This document shows positions 36,587 to 49,100 of a stretch of DNA of 64,000 bases, one piece after another (positions within the stretch are counted from its first letter, which is position 1; each line of letters opens with the position of its first letter). The stretch is from Tachypleus tridentatus. Its lineage: Eukaryota; Arthropoda; Merostomata; Xiphosura; Limulidae. The stretch is from NCBI RefSeq assembly GCF_004210375.1, contig NC_134830.1:169577874-169641873 (forward strand), read 5' to 3'. A program made the position numbers and the translations under genes. The notes below the pieces were generated by a model. The model saw only the letters and a program-made list of their open reading frames with translations. It ran no database searches and was not told the origin of the DNA.

Positions 36587-38299
36587 CATTTTTCTTGTAC
36601 TTATATATCTGATTGGAGTTCTAGTGCAAAAAATTAATTTGCTCTATTGTAAGTTAAGAGTTAATCAGACAAAATAATTAAGAGTCCTATTTAGTCATTT
36701 TGTATTCCTCAGATGTAAAACAAAAGCCTTGTTACTATATAGTAAGTCTGTTGAATATCAAGCTGTTTGCATATTTATTACAGTAGGCTTGTATTACAAT
36801 GTATAGTATTTGTATAGCATGTGAAGCTTTCTGTAATGGAATAGTTTCAAGGTCAGCTTGTGTAAGCTGTGGGAATGTAGATGAATTGTTTGCCATTACA
36901 CACGTTTGTATTTATCCATGACACTTAGAAGGTTTTGTGACAATAAACAAATATTTGAGAATGGCACTTTGTACTGACGAAGTGCTTTTTGTAATAATGG
37001 CTTTTTCTTTTTTTTCATATCAGGTAATTATTTTTAAACATTTCAATATACACTGTTAGTACAGGTTTAAAACCGTTTATGTATGCATGTGTGTGTATAT
37101 ATATATAATTTGGTTTGGAAATGTAAACCTTTTATTGAAGGGTCTCAAAACTTCTGGCAGAAAACAAAGTTACTATAAGACGTGTGAACCATTTGTGTTT
37201 GTAGTTTGATATCAAGTTTCATCAAACTCTTTGTATAAGAAAATTTTGTTTATTCACACTTATGGAAAATGTGTTTGTCTACTAAGATAATTAGAACACT
37301 TGTCTTTTTATAGAAACCTCACAAAAATACTTTTCAAAGTAGTTAAGAGAGTTCATTTTAAAAATATATTTGAAGTTTTAAAACTACCTTTGAAATGCTT
37401 ACAATATAAAATTCTCCAAATTTTTCACTTTTTCACACAGTTAACAAATTCCTTCATTGTTTAAAATCCTTCTGAGTTTTTAAAAATTTTCATAAATTAA
37501 AGTGTGCAATTTTTCTATATGTTTTTTAGTCAATATTGAAAGCTAAATATTTTTCTGACCTAACTTTTGATATGAGAAAAACTTAAAATATTTGTGGAGT
37601 ACAAATTTTGTTTTTCATTTTTAATATTGAGAAATTATTTTTAATGATTTATTTGAAAAATGACTGTGACCTGATAGTAATAAAATATTCATTATTAATT
37701 TTGATAAACATAAAATTTAGAATTAAACAAGTTCATTAAAAATGTAGTATTTTTTGTATACAACAGTTTTGTGGTATAGGAATATACCATAGGTTTTAAT
37801 TTACTGAATTTATCCTTTGTTATTATGAATATGTGCATGTTTTCAAATAACACGTGGTAAGTAAAATGGTTAAGTTGATCTTGTTTTGAGTTACTTCTGT
37901 TATTTTGTCATATTTGAAATTTGTGATACCAGTAACCACCTTTGGAGAACATTGCTTGCAATGACCTTATATCAGGAAGTTGACACCAATGTGTCTATAA
38001 AGGTAATATGTGGAAGATACAGCCCCACCTTTGTGTAATGAGAATTACCATAGCATGGTGGTGCATGTTCTATTGGGTAAATACAAAGTTTCTTTAAAGG
38101 TATTAACCTTTCATTGAGTTAATCTAATTTTTCGTCAAAGCCTTATCTTGACCTGACTTTCACTGGGTGATCAGTGAGTAAAACTAAGCAAAGAAGTGAA
38201 CTTCCCTTGTGCCCTAGGGGATAAACAGATACTGTATTTGTATTGTGTTTAATAAAGATTGTTTTACACACTGTGGTCAGTCTGGTCATTCCTTGGTTT

Positions 38300-38514
38300 T
38301 ACACAACTTGTGGATTTGAGTCCCTTTCACTGAACATCCCTGCCCTTTTAATGTCTTGGTCAGTCTCACTATTCTTTGGTAAAAGAGTAGCCCAGTAGTT
38401 GGGAGTGGGTGGTGTGAACTAGCTGCTTTCTCTCTACTTTTTCACCATATATTAGCGATGGTTAGTATAGATAGCTCTTGTGTAGCTTTGTGTGGAATTC
38501 AAAATAAAGCAAAC
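38300..38514 (+). mobile_element. Diverged SINE, tRNA-Thr-type
   Basis: CACTATTCTTTGGTAAAAGA, GTAGCCCAGTAGTTGG, GAACTAGCTGCTTTCTCTCT and TGTGTAGCTTTGTGTGGAAT follow the SINE body order with many substitutions. The head is barely recognisable. The copy lies upstream of the SHMT ATG exon. Confidence 0.75.
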
Positions 38515-38890
38515 CAGTCCTTGGGCTTAACTCACCTAGTTCAAGTTCAGTACTATTTTAAAATTCCACATTTGGAACAAATTTCCTGTTTGGAAAAACT
38601 ATCTAATATAGCTCTAAAGTATTTTTGGTTCATTTGAAAAAACCACAGAATAGATAAGGAACAAGAAAGTTTTGAAACTATAAAAGCTGTACAGATACTT
38701 TGTTTCTGTGATATCTAGCTCATGGAACTTGTTAAATAAAATTCCTGTACAAAAGTAATGTATCTGCCTGTTCTATAGGAGAAAGGTGATTATAAAGAAA
38801 TATACATTTTTTCATTCTGCTGTTTAGGTTACACGGGGATGTTTGTAAATATAGATGCTGATGTAGTTTTAATTAATCTTTGCAGTGAAC

Positions 38891-41800
38891 ATGTCTGTAA
38901 CAGTTCCAGAAAATGGAAACAGTTGGTATCTTAGCCAATCCCTTGATGAATCAGATCCTGAACTATATGGTTTTATTCAAAAAGAAAAGCAAAGACAGAA
39001 GAAAGGGCTTGAAATGATTGCATCAGAGAATTTTACCAGTCTTGCAGTGTTGCAGTCTTTAAGTTCTTGTTTACATAACAAATATTCAGAAGGCTATCCT
39101 GGAAGGAGGTTTGTTTTTAATTATTTTGTGTTTAAAACATGCCATTACAGTATGTTTGAGTTGTGTATCACTGCTAATATAGAGATGCCTGTTTTATGGC
39201 TTTGATTCATAAAAGTGAATGCTTGTTTAGAAAACTGATCTGCATTTATGCAAGTTAATGCATCTGGTAATATTCTAAAATCGTTCTAGAAGTAACGTGA
39301 ATGTTGTTAAGGTAAATTTAACAATTTTTATTTATTTATTTTTTGTCAATCTTATAAACTAGAAAAATTTAAGAAATTGTGAAATGATGAAAAGATTTGC
39401 TATACATGAATTGTTTACAAGCTGAACGAGAAATTATTTTATAGACTAATCAAGGTGATTATATTGAAAGGCAGTTTTACACTTGTTTTGAAGTCAATTA
39501 TTTTATTGAAATTTTGACGTTTTTTATGAGAGGTGGTATAAAGCTGTTGTATGTGTGTAACAAACCTTATCTAACCTTTAAGAATATTGTGATGTTTTCT
39601 GTTGATCAGCTGAATGTTAACAGTTAAAAACATCAATACAAGGTAAAATACTTCAAGCTTGGCCTGGTTAGCTAGACTTGTCAACTCACCATAGCAGTTA
39701 AAAACATCAATACAAGGTACAGTACTTCAAGCTTGGCCTGGTTAGTTAGACTGCTCAACTCACCATTTGAGGGCAACAGGTTTAAATTCTCCTCACACCA
39801 AACATGCTTACCCTTCCAGTTGTGGAGGAGTTATGTAGTTGTCAAATCCATTGGTAAAAACTAAAAACAAAAACTAGTCTACCTGTTGGTTGTGAGTGGT
39901 GTTGACTAGCTGTCTTCCCTTAAATCTGTCACTGCTAGATTAGAAATGAGTAGTGTAGCTATCTTTCATGTAGCTTTACATCAAATCAAACCAAACAAAG
40001 TATGGTAGTTCAGTACAGGGCTACAAACTTGAATGAATATAACATATACCATATGAAAAATTCAACAGTAACATTTAGTGTTAACATGTATATTTGATTT
40101 TTGAAATGTTTCACTTAGCATATCTTTGTCCAATATTTTATATATATAATGTGTGTGTAAAAGTTAAGTTACTTGTTCATTAAATTGTAGTATTTGCATG
40201 ACTATAAGTTAAGGACAATTGAAGTTTTACAGTGAAATAAATCTAGAATGATTTGTTTTTAGTTGTCATATATGTATTAGAATTTTAACATCTTTATGCT
40301 ACTCTAGTGATGTTGATACACTAATGATGTTTTTATCACCACTTTCTGTAGGTATTATGGTGGAAATGAATTTATTGACCAGGTAGAATTACTATGCCAA
40401 AGAAGAGCTCTTAAAGTGTATGGATTAGATCCAGAGAAGTGGGGAGTTAATGTTCAGCCATATTCTGGCTCACCAGCTAACTTTGCAGTTTATACAGCAC
40501 TTGTAGAACCTCATGGAAGAATCATGGGGCTGGATCTTCCTGATGGGGGTCATCTCACTCATGGGTACATGACAGATAAGAAAAAAATTTCTGCTACATC
40601 CATCTTTTTTGAATCTATGCCTTACAAAGTTGATCCGACCACAGGACTTATTGACTACGACAGATTACAAGAAAATGCCAGGCTCTTTAAACCCAAACTT
40701 ATCATTGCAGGTGGACATGAATCACATGAATAATGATTAATAACTGACAATTATTTTTCTTGTCTAATTAATTTATAATCTATTCTAGTTTTTAAATTAC
40801 AGAATTAAGCAAGTTTTTCGTGAAACTTATAGATGTCATTTTTAGATAATATATGGTATATGTCTTTCTACAGATAAAGGTTATAATTAAATTCAATCTA
40901 AATATATGTATGTGGAAAATTTTCTGAAACAGACCTCACTTCATTCATGATGACAAGAAAACCTACCTGTAGAGAAAAATATATATGTAAAAATGGTAGG
41001 TATAGATAGAGAAAGCACTATGTAGAGGAGCACACAACATTTTGACCTTCTTTGGTCAGTTACCTCTTTCCTTCTTTGTCAACCTGACAATGACCGATGA
41101 AGGTTGAAATGATGTTTGCTCCTCTACATAAAGTTTTCTCTATCCATACCAGCCATTTTTACATATATTATTAGACCTCACTTCAATCCATTATAAATGT
41201 ATCTTTTGAACAAGGTTGAAAATAAAATTGACAATTCCTATTGTTTTTTTGTGCAACTTTAGGATTGTATATTTTAAACAATAAAAGTAAAATTTATTAA
41301 GCATATATTGTTTCCTATAAGTATACTCAGTAAATGATAATAAAGTAATATAAAATTAAGTATATGTCTCTCTTTTTTTTCTTTCCACTTTTTATCTGTT
41401 TAATATGTGCTGTATATGCAAATACCATACTGAAACAGTTTCCTGATGTTTTTTGATTTTTGAAGTAAATAGCTAATTTCAAGTACTTTTGTTTTTTGTT
41501 TAGGTATAAGCTGTTATCCTCGTGATCTTGAATATAAGAGGTTCAGAGAAATAGCTGATGAAAACAAGGCCATTCTTATGGCTGATATGGCACACGTGAG
41601 TGGCCTTGTTGCAGCCAAGGTTGCTCCTAGTCCATTTGAACACTGTGATATAGTAACCACCACAACCCATAAGACACTGAGAGGACCTAGAGCTGGGATT
41701 ATCTTTTACAGGAAAGGTGAGGTTATAAAATTTGCGTGTGTATATATATAAAAATTATGACAATATGTTAAGTTTAAAAAAAAACTTTGAGAACATAGTC

Positions 41801-44800
41801 CAGTGTCTTAAAAATAAGATACACAAGTGTGGCCTAAAATTTATATTTTTAGTTTTAAAAGTACTTTTTTATACACAAAAAGGATGTTAAGGTCAATAGA
41901 CCTCCCTCGAATAAGGAAAAAAAACATGGTCATAAACAGAAGGGTTCTCCGACCAATTTGCCTACATGTGAAATAAAAATGGCCACCCTGATACAATGGA
42001 ACTATCGAGGCTTACGTTCTAATCTGTATGACATCAAAACACCGATTGCTTCCTACCATCCTGTGTGTCTCTCCTTACAGGATACATTTATGAAACTTGC
42101 CAATACAGTCACCTTTTGGCAGTTTTCTTCATACAGAAATGACAGGCTCTGTGATAGATAAGTGCACAGAGGGGTGGCACTGTTGGTTGATCAGCATGTG
42201 CCCACCCTGTCTTTGCTACTCGACACACCCTTGGAGGAGGTAGCCATCTGTGTTTCCTTGGGTCATACCATCACTGATTGTTCTCTCTATCTGTCACCTG
42301 GAGAGACATTTGATCAATCAGACCTTGATGCTCTCATTGAACAGTTGCCATCTCCCTTTTTAATCCTGGGGGACTTTAATGAACATCATCCCCTCGGGAA
42401 GTTCTGATATTGATAGGAGGGGTTTGCTCTGTAGAGCATGTGCTTTCTGATCACAACCTTTCTCTTTTCAATACTGGTTCTTTTACTTATTTCCATACAC
42501 CTAGTCAGTCTTTTACTGCTATTGATCTCTAAATTTGCTCCCCTTCATTATTTTCTCATTTTTCATAGAGGGTTGACAATAATCTACAAGGCAGTGATCA
42601 TTTTCCTCTAATCTTGAGAGAAACTGGCCGTGGTTGATGCCACTTGACCCGCTTGCCAGAGTGGAAGCTGGATCAGGCAAACTGGCCCTCTTTCACTGCT
42701 CTCACAGAACTTGATCCTGCCATTGTTTGTAAGCCATCAATAGATGACTGTGTGGTAGCAGTAACTGACTGTATTATACAAGCAGCTTCTCAATGTATTT
42801 CTGAAACCTCGACACGTTTTCCACTATGTTCTTGTCCATGGTGGAATCCTGCCTGCTACATGGCACGGAAGGCTCAAACACAAGCATAGGATACTTTCCG
42901 TAGATATCCCACACTCTCGAATTGCATCGCTTTCCAGCGGGCCTGTGCACATGCTCAATGGGTAAGGCATTAAAGCCAGAAGGAATCTTGGATTAAGTTC
43001 ACAACCAGCATTTCCTCTACTACCAGTTCCAAAGTCATTTGGGACAAGATTCAAAAGGTCAATGGGCAGTATCACTGTCTCCCTCTTGATGTTGCTCTCT
43101 GATGGTCAGGAAGTGGCTGATACCCAGATCATCACCGATACTCTGCTGGATATCTAGCATTTTTGCCTCTTCTTCTACCTTTTTAGCCATCAAGACTTGG
43201 GCAGAGCAATCATATCTTTCCTTTTGAGCTGATTGTCTCTATGACTATAATCGTCCCTTTACACTGGTGGAACTCAAACTGGCCCTTCATTGGTCTGGCT
43301 TTCTTTCCTATTTTCTGTTTCAAATCTGCATTCTTCTTGGATTGTAATATCATTTTTAGATCCTCAGCCAATAACAAGTATGTTATCCACGTGGATGAAA
43401 CATTTTCTATTGTGGCATTTTAAGTGTAAGCTCCGTTAGCTTTCCTGAAATGTAAGAAGACATGTTACACAATGCAAATTGCATGGCACAGAACTAATAT
43501 CCTTTTTAAGAAGTGAAGACAATCTTAGGTCTACTTTCATCATTTATATTGACTTTTCATTGTTTAAAGACCCGGTAGTGGAATGGATTAGTGGGTGCTT
43601 TTCAGTGCATCTGGATATTCATCTATATGTAGTAGAGGGAAAGCATTGATGTATTACATGTTCACCTGTCCAAAGGTCCACATGGAGTCTTGGCATTCCT
43701 TCCTTCTTTTAATAATAACTATTGGTGATAACCATGCACTATCTTAAGATTATATTATTCTTTCTTCAGTTATCCACTTATTTTTAACACTGGTTATATC
43801 CTTAATGCCATAATCTGAGGATTTGACTAAATTCACATCTCTATGTTAGTTTCAGAGTCTTCTAAAGCCATCTGTTACAAAACTTTATTTTCTGTGAAAG
43901 TGACAAGTTTGTTGTAGTTGTTGTGAGTGGCTAGTTAGTGTCATGTCTGTTTCTGCTACCTATCCAACTAAAAGTTGAGTAGCCCTATATGTATAGTTAC
44001 AGACTAAAACTAGTAAAACTCAACACTTAGATAGAACTTTTTTTTAGATCCATTACAATAGTAAATTACAACAGACATGATACCTTGTTCGTAGTACACC
44101 ATAGAATACCACTCGCACATTATGAAAAGTTACTGCATCCTTTTTGAATGCTCACTGTTCTTAGGTCTGACCTGGTTGTCCATGGATAGTGGTGTTACAG
44201 AACTACAGTTTACCTTGTGCAAAAGCACATCTGGTTGACAATTCCTACAAAAAGTCCACCTCTGAGATCCTGATGCTCGAACCCATAACAGTGACAACTC
44301 AGTGCATGATGTTGCAAAGATGGAATCATAGTTCTAACTCACTACTCACTAGATTATCACAATGTACATCAAATGCTAAAAATTTGGAACTATGAACTGT
44401 GAGCCTTTTCTGTAATTGTGCTTCAAAAAAGAAATATTCTTAATGTCCTTATGAGCATCCAAGTTTTCATGGGGTCATTGCTTTTGAACATTAAACTGGG
44501 CAGTGTAGCTTGCTTACTTTTGACAGGCTCAAAATTATGGCACAGCTCATTGACAATTGTGTCTCAATCATTGAGTGTATCTCTTCCAGTTTCTATTAGG
44601 TATTGAACTCAAGACCACATGTATCTAGAACCAGATAGTTTGCTATCTGTTGCTGAGTCCATCCATTCTGAGTAACATTTTGCTTGAAATATTTGAGGAA
44701 ATGGTCCAAGTTTTCTTTTGCCATCTTCTTAATTTTTGGTGGTACTAACAAGAACCTTCTCTCAGCTTCTCCATCATTGTGTTGCTCTAAGAGGCTGTGT

Positions 44801-46143
44801 ACATTTGGTGGAACTTAGCTTCTAGGAATTTGGAGATGTGTACATCATCACAGATGTGAAATTCTTTATGATATGCCTAGATGTATAGCCCATCATTATC
44901 TTTGTGAACTATGTGACATGAAGTACCACACTGTCATTACATCTCCTTGAGCCCTGATAAATTAGTAACATTTCTTGCATAACTTGTGTTTATTTCAATT
45001 CTTTAAAATATTGTATAATTGTGTTTTGTTTTGTTTTTCAATTATCAATTGTGCATCTTTCTATTTAATCTTTTGCAGGAGTAAAAGAAGTTTCCAAAAC
45101 AGGAGAAAATGTGATGTATGATTTTGAAGAGAAAATTAACCAAGCTGTGTTTCCAGGTTTGCAAGGAGGACCACACAACAATGCTATAGCAGGTAATAAA
45201 TACATTCTTAATAATGGATTTATTACTACATTCTTCAGACAAAAAACGTACATGAATAGATAAAAATAGTTTTTATTTTTTTGGGCATTACTGAAGTAAT
45301 TTTCAAACAAACTTTGAAAAAAGTATATTCAAAAATTAATAATTTAAAATTCAATTGCTGTGAAGGTGGAACATGCGTTCCTATGATTGTGGTCTTATTT
45401 GCTTCATATTAAAGTTTTACCATAATAAATAAACTTCTTATAATATTTAATTTCTTCAAGTAAGTGTTTACAGTTGATAGAGGAAGACATCTTTAACCTA
45501 ATTCCAGCTCTCCTTGCATACTTTAAAGATAACCCTTGGCTACTATTTTGCCAGGTTAAGTTTGTATGCTTCAATTTATGTGCACAAGAAGCTACTTTTA
45601 CAGTTTTTTTCTTGTGTAATCTGTATGTAAACATTTTTTTATTAATTCTTTTTCAGGTATTGCTACAGCTTTGAAACAAGCAGAGACTTCTGAATTTCAG
45701 AAATACCAGGAACAGGTTGTGAAAAATGCCAAAGTGCTTGCTAAATGCCTACAAGAAAAAGGATATAGTCTCATTTCTGGTGAGTGATGTAGTCATGTTC
45801 CTGGTGAGGGAGATTGTCTACATTCAGTTGTAGGCCCACCATGGCCAGGTGGTAAGGGTGCTGTACTTGTAATCTGAGGGTTGCAGGTTTAAATTCCCGT
45901 TGCATCAAAACATGCTCTCCATTTCACCTGTAGAGGCATTATGATGTGACGGTCAGTCCCACTATTCATTGGTAAGAGTAGCCCAAAGAATTGATGGTGG
46001 GTTATGATGACTAGCTGCCTTCCCTCTAGTCTTACATTACTAAATTAGAATGGCTAGTGCAAATAGCCCTCATGTAACTTTGCACAAAAATTCAAAACTA
46101 ACAAATAGTTGTATTTACAAAGTGTAACTATTCATCACACACA

Positions 46144-46192
<49 letters not shown>

Positions 46193-49100
46193 GAGAGAGA
46201 TATGTCTGAATGATGAGTAAATTATTTTTAAATGCCGTTTCAGTAGAAAATTTTATCTCCATTGTTACAAAAAAAGGATGTATTTCATGATTATTTGACT
46301 TGACTAGTCTTTGTGGAGGTTTTTGTATTGATCTTAATGTTTCTCAACTGCAATATTATTGTTTTATAAAAATATGAATTTATAATTAAATATTGTTCTC
46401 TAACATCAACAGATGGAAAAACAGCTTGTAATCAGTCACTATCTTCTCTTAAACATGTACATCAGTAAACTGTATCACTTTAAAGAATATCTAAAAGTAG
46501 TCTTTATAAACAGTGCTTACTCTTTGAAATAAGGGTTTAATAAATGTTTTCTATCTCTTCATATGCAGTTAAACTAGCTAAAAATTCATTAGGTGCTAAG
46601 CATTTTAGTTATATTCCAAAAGAAGTTGAGCAATTTGAAGAAATGATACTAAATGTTAATGTTTGTTTTTTGTCGTTACATTTTTATATCCATTGTTAAC
46701 ATAATTTACTTTCAACAAAAAGAATAGAAAATAAAAACTATCATGCCTTTTTTCTATTGTTGTTGTCTTACCTCACAGCAGTATATATTTATTACACTTT
46801 CTGTTCTTTTGTGGAACACTTTGGGAAGATAGAGCTTTCTTTTTTGTGGGTAAATGCAGAATAAGTGTAAAATGAAAATTGTGAAAGTTTTTACTAAATT
46901 TCTATGGAGCTTTGCATACATTTTCAATTGTATGATTATTCTGTGATTTTGTGAATTGTAATTTTATTGGTTATACAGATATTGAGCAACTTCCAAAAGT
47001 TGATGTGATTTGTTTTTTTATGAATATTTGTAAGAATAACAAAAACAGCCAAACCTAAAATTTATTATGCAGTATTTCAAAAGTTTTCAATATGGAGATT
47101 TCAGCTAAAACTACTTAATAGCAAAGATATCTTCTTTACCAATATCTAAGTGTGATATTCAGTGCAGAACACACTTTATGATTATGAAAGGAGCCAGAAA
47201 GACAAGGGACAGCAGGTAGGTGGACTCTATGGGGTAAGGCTTTTTATTAAAGGTTAAATGGAACAAAAAAACTATTGAAATGAAATTAACCTTTTTTTCC
47301 TGAAGCTTTTTCTTTTTGCTTTTGAATGTTTTCATTACTATTACAAACACTTGTCTTTAGTACAAGTTTATCAGTTTAACTTGTTTTTCAGTGAGATCAC
47401 ATAGACTGAAATGAAATAGCTTATACAAGCTTATAACATACACACACAAATAATTATAAGGAAATACATTAATAAGTTATAAAACAGTTTTATCAATTAT
47501 TATAAAAACCTTCTTTAGCTTACTACAACAAACAATTGCAGTTTAATTTCTTGCTAGAACTGGATGCTTGTACTTAAACCTGACTGAGTAGTTTGAAATT
47601 GTTCTTAATATTTATTGTATTTGGCTTTAAGAACAATAGGGCTAATGAAGGATTACATTTTGTTGATATTGTGTAGGACTAATTAGTAAATTAAATTCCA
47701 GATGTCTGTAAAATTCTTATAAAACTTGGAATTATATCATTATACTTAGTTTGCCCATTTTTTGAAGGTGGAACAGACAACCATCTGGTTTGGGTAGATC
47801 TTCGCCCCATGGGTTTGAATGGGTCCAGAGCAGAGAAAGTTTTGGAGGATATTTCCATTGCTTGCAATAAGAACACTGTTCCTGGAGATAAAAGTGCTCT
47901 CAATCCTGGTGGAATTCGTTTGGGAACCCCTGCCATTACCACTCGTGGCTTAATGGAAGCCGACATGGAACAGGTTGTGGAATTCATCCACAAAGGTAAT
48001 TAACAAATTTTTGGTACCTTACAATCTGGAAACAGCACATATTAACTCTAAAGCTCATAAGTTTAAAGTTAGAAACTGGTATTTAGTGCTTACAAAGAAA
48101 AACTAATTTTTATTAGTAGGTTACCTAGCAACCAACTACATTTCTGGCTTTCCTGATGATAAGAAACTCACTCAAAATAAAAATGTATTTCATGGTGGCT
48201 GGTATGGGTATTAACACTCTTACTAATAAAAGAGAGAACAATGTTTTGACCTTCTTAGGTCATCTTCAGGTTAAAAAAGAGTTTGCAATTGACCATTGCA
48301 TTAATGTGATTGAAAAATTGTGTTCTGTAGATGTGAATCCAGCAATTGTATCGTCAGCATATCATTAGCATTATAGTGGTGGGCGTAAGTTCCAATATAA
48401 AGGTACACCTTTATACCTACATTAATTAATAACCTAACATCTAACAGCAATGCCACCTACAATCCCTTACCTATTTACACTCTTGTCCCTAAGATGTGCT
48501 CTCTTTGTTAATCTGAAGTTGACCTAAGAAGGTTGAAATGTTGTTCTCTGCTTTATTATTAAGTGTTAATACCAATACCAGCCATCCTGAAATACATTTC
48601 TGGCTTTTGTCTAAGTGAATCAGTTTGAACAAATTGCTCAATAGCTTGACAATAAGAATCACTTATTGATCCAAGTTATATTTGAAAATTACTAAGAAGA
48701 AAAGCAAATTTAGCATATTTTTATTATTGAATGTAAAATGTATTTCTGTTTGTTCTTTTTGCTCATTGACATTGAGCAGTATTTACTGTAACCTGTTTCT
48801 TGTTAAGTGAAACATGTGGAAGAGGGTTATATTCAATAGTTGTATGACTTCAACCTTGTCTCAGAAACATATTGCACGTATATCTGTACTTTGCTGGGTG
48901 TTATAGAAATGTTTCCCTATCTTGACCTTTTAATAAAACTATTATTACCAACTCCAAATAACAAACATAGTGTAAGTATTAATTTGACTTTGGGTTTTGT
49001 TTTCAAAATTAACTTAATGCTTATGTTTAATGAATTATATTAATTATAATATATATGAAGTAGGAAAATTCTGGTAATAAAATCTGAATATAACACAGAT

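Noticed and set aside
43910-44073. Possible LTR bounded by TGTTG and CAACA
   Set aside because: No flanking duplication, primer-binding site, second LTR or retroviral-type protein was recognised nearby. The termini can occur by chance in 1.7 kb.
45045-45310. Minus-strand frames of 65 and 81 codons
   Set aside because: They are shadows over SHMT exon 4 and its intron borders. The plus-strand exon explains the open frame.
48151-48170. Hammerhead ribozyme core at the left tail of the foldback elements (CTGATGA ... GAAA)
   Set aside because: The stem II sequence is absent, no matching stem I or cleavage-site context was found, and the 61.4-kb copy reads GGTGACAAGAAA. The resemblance is too weak without a structure search.
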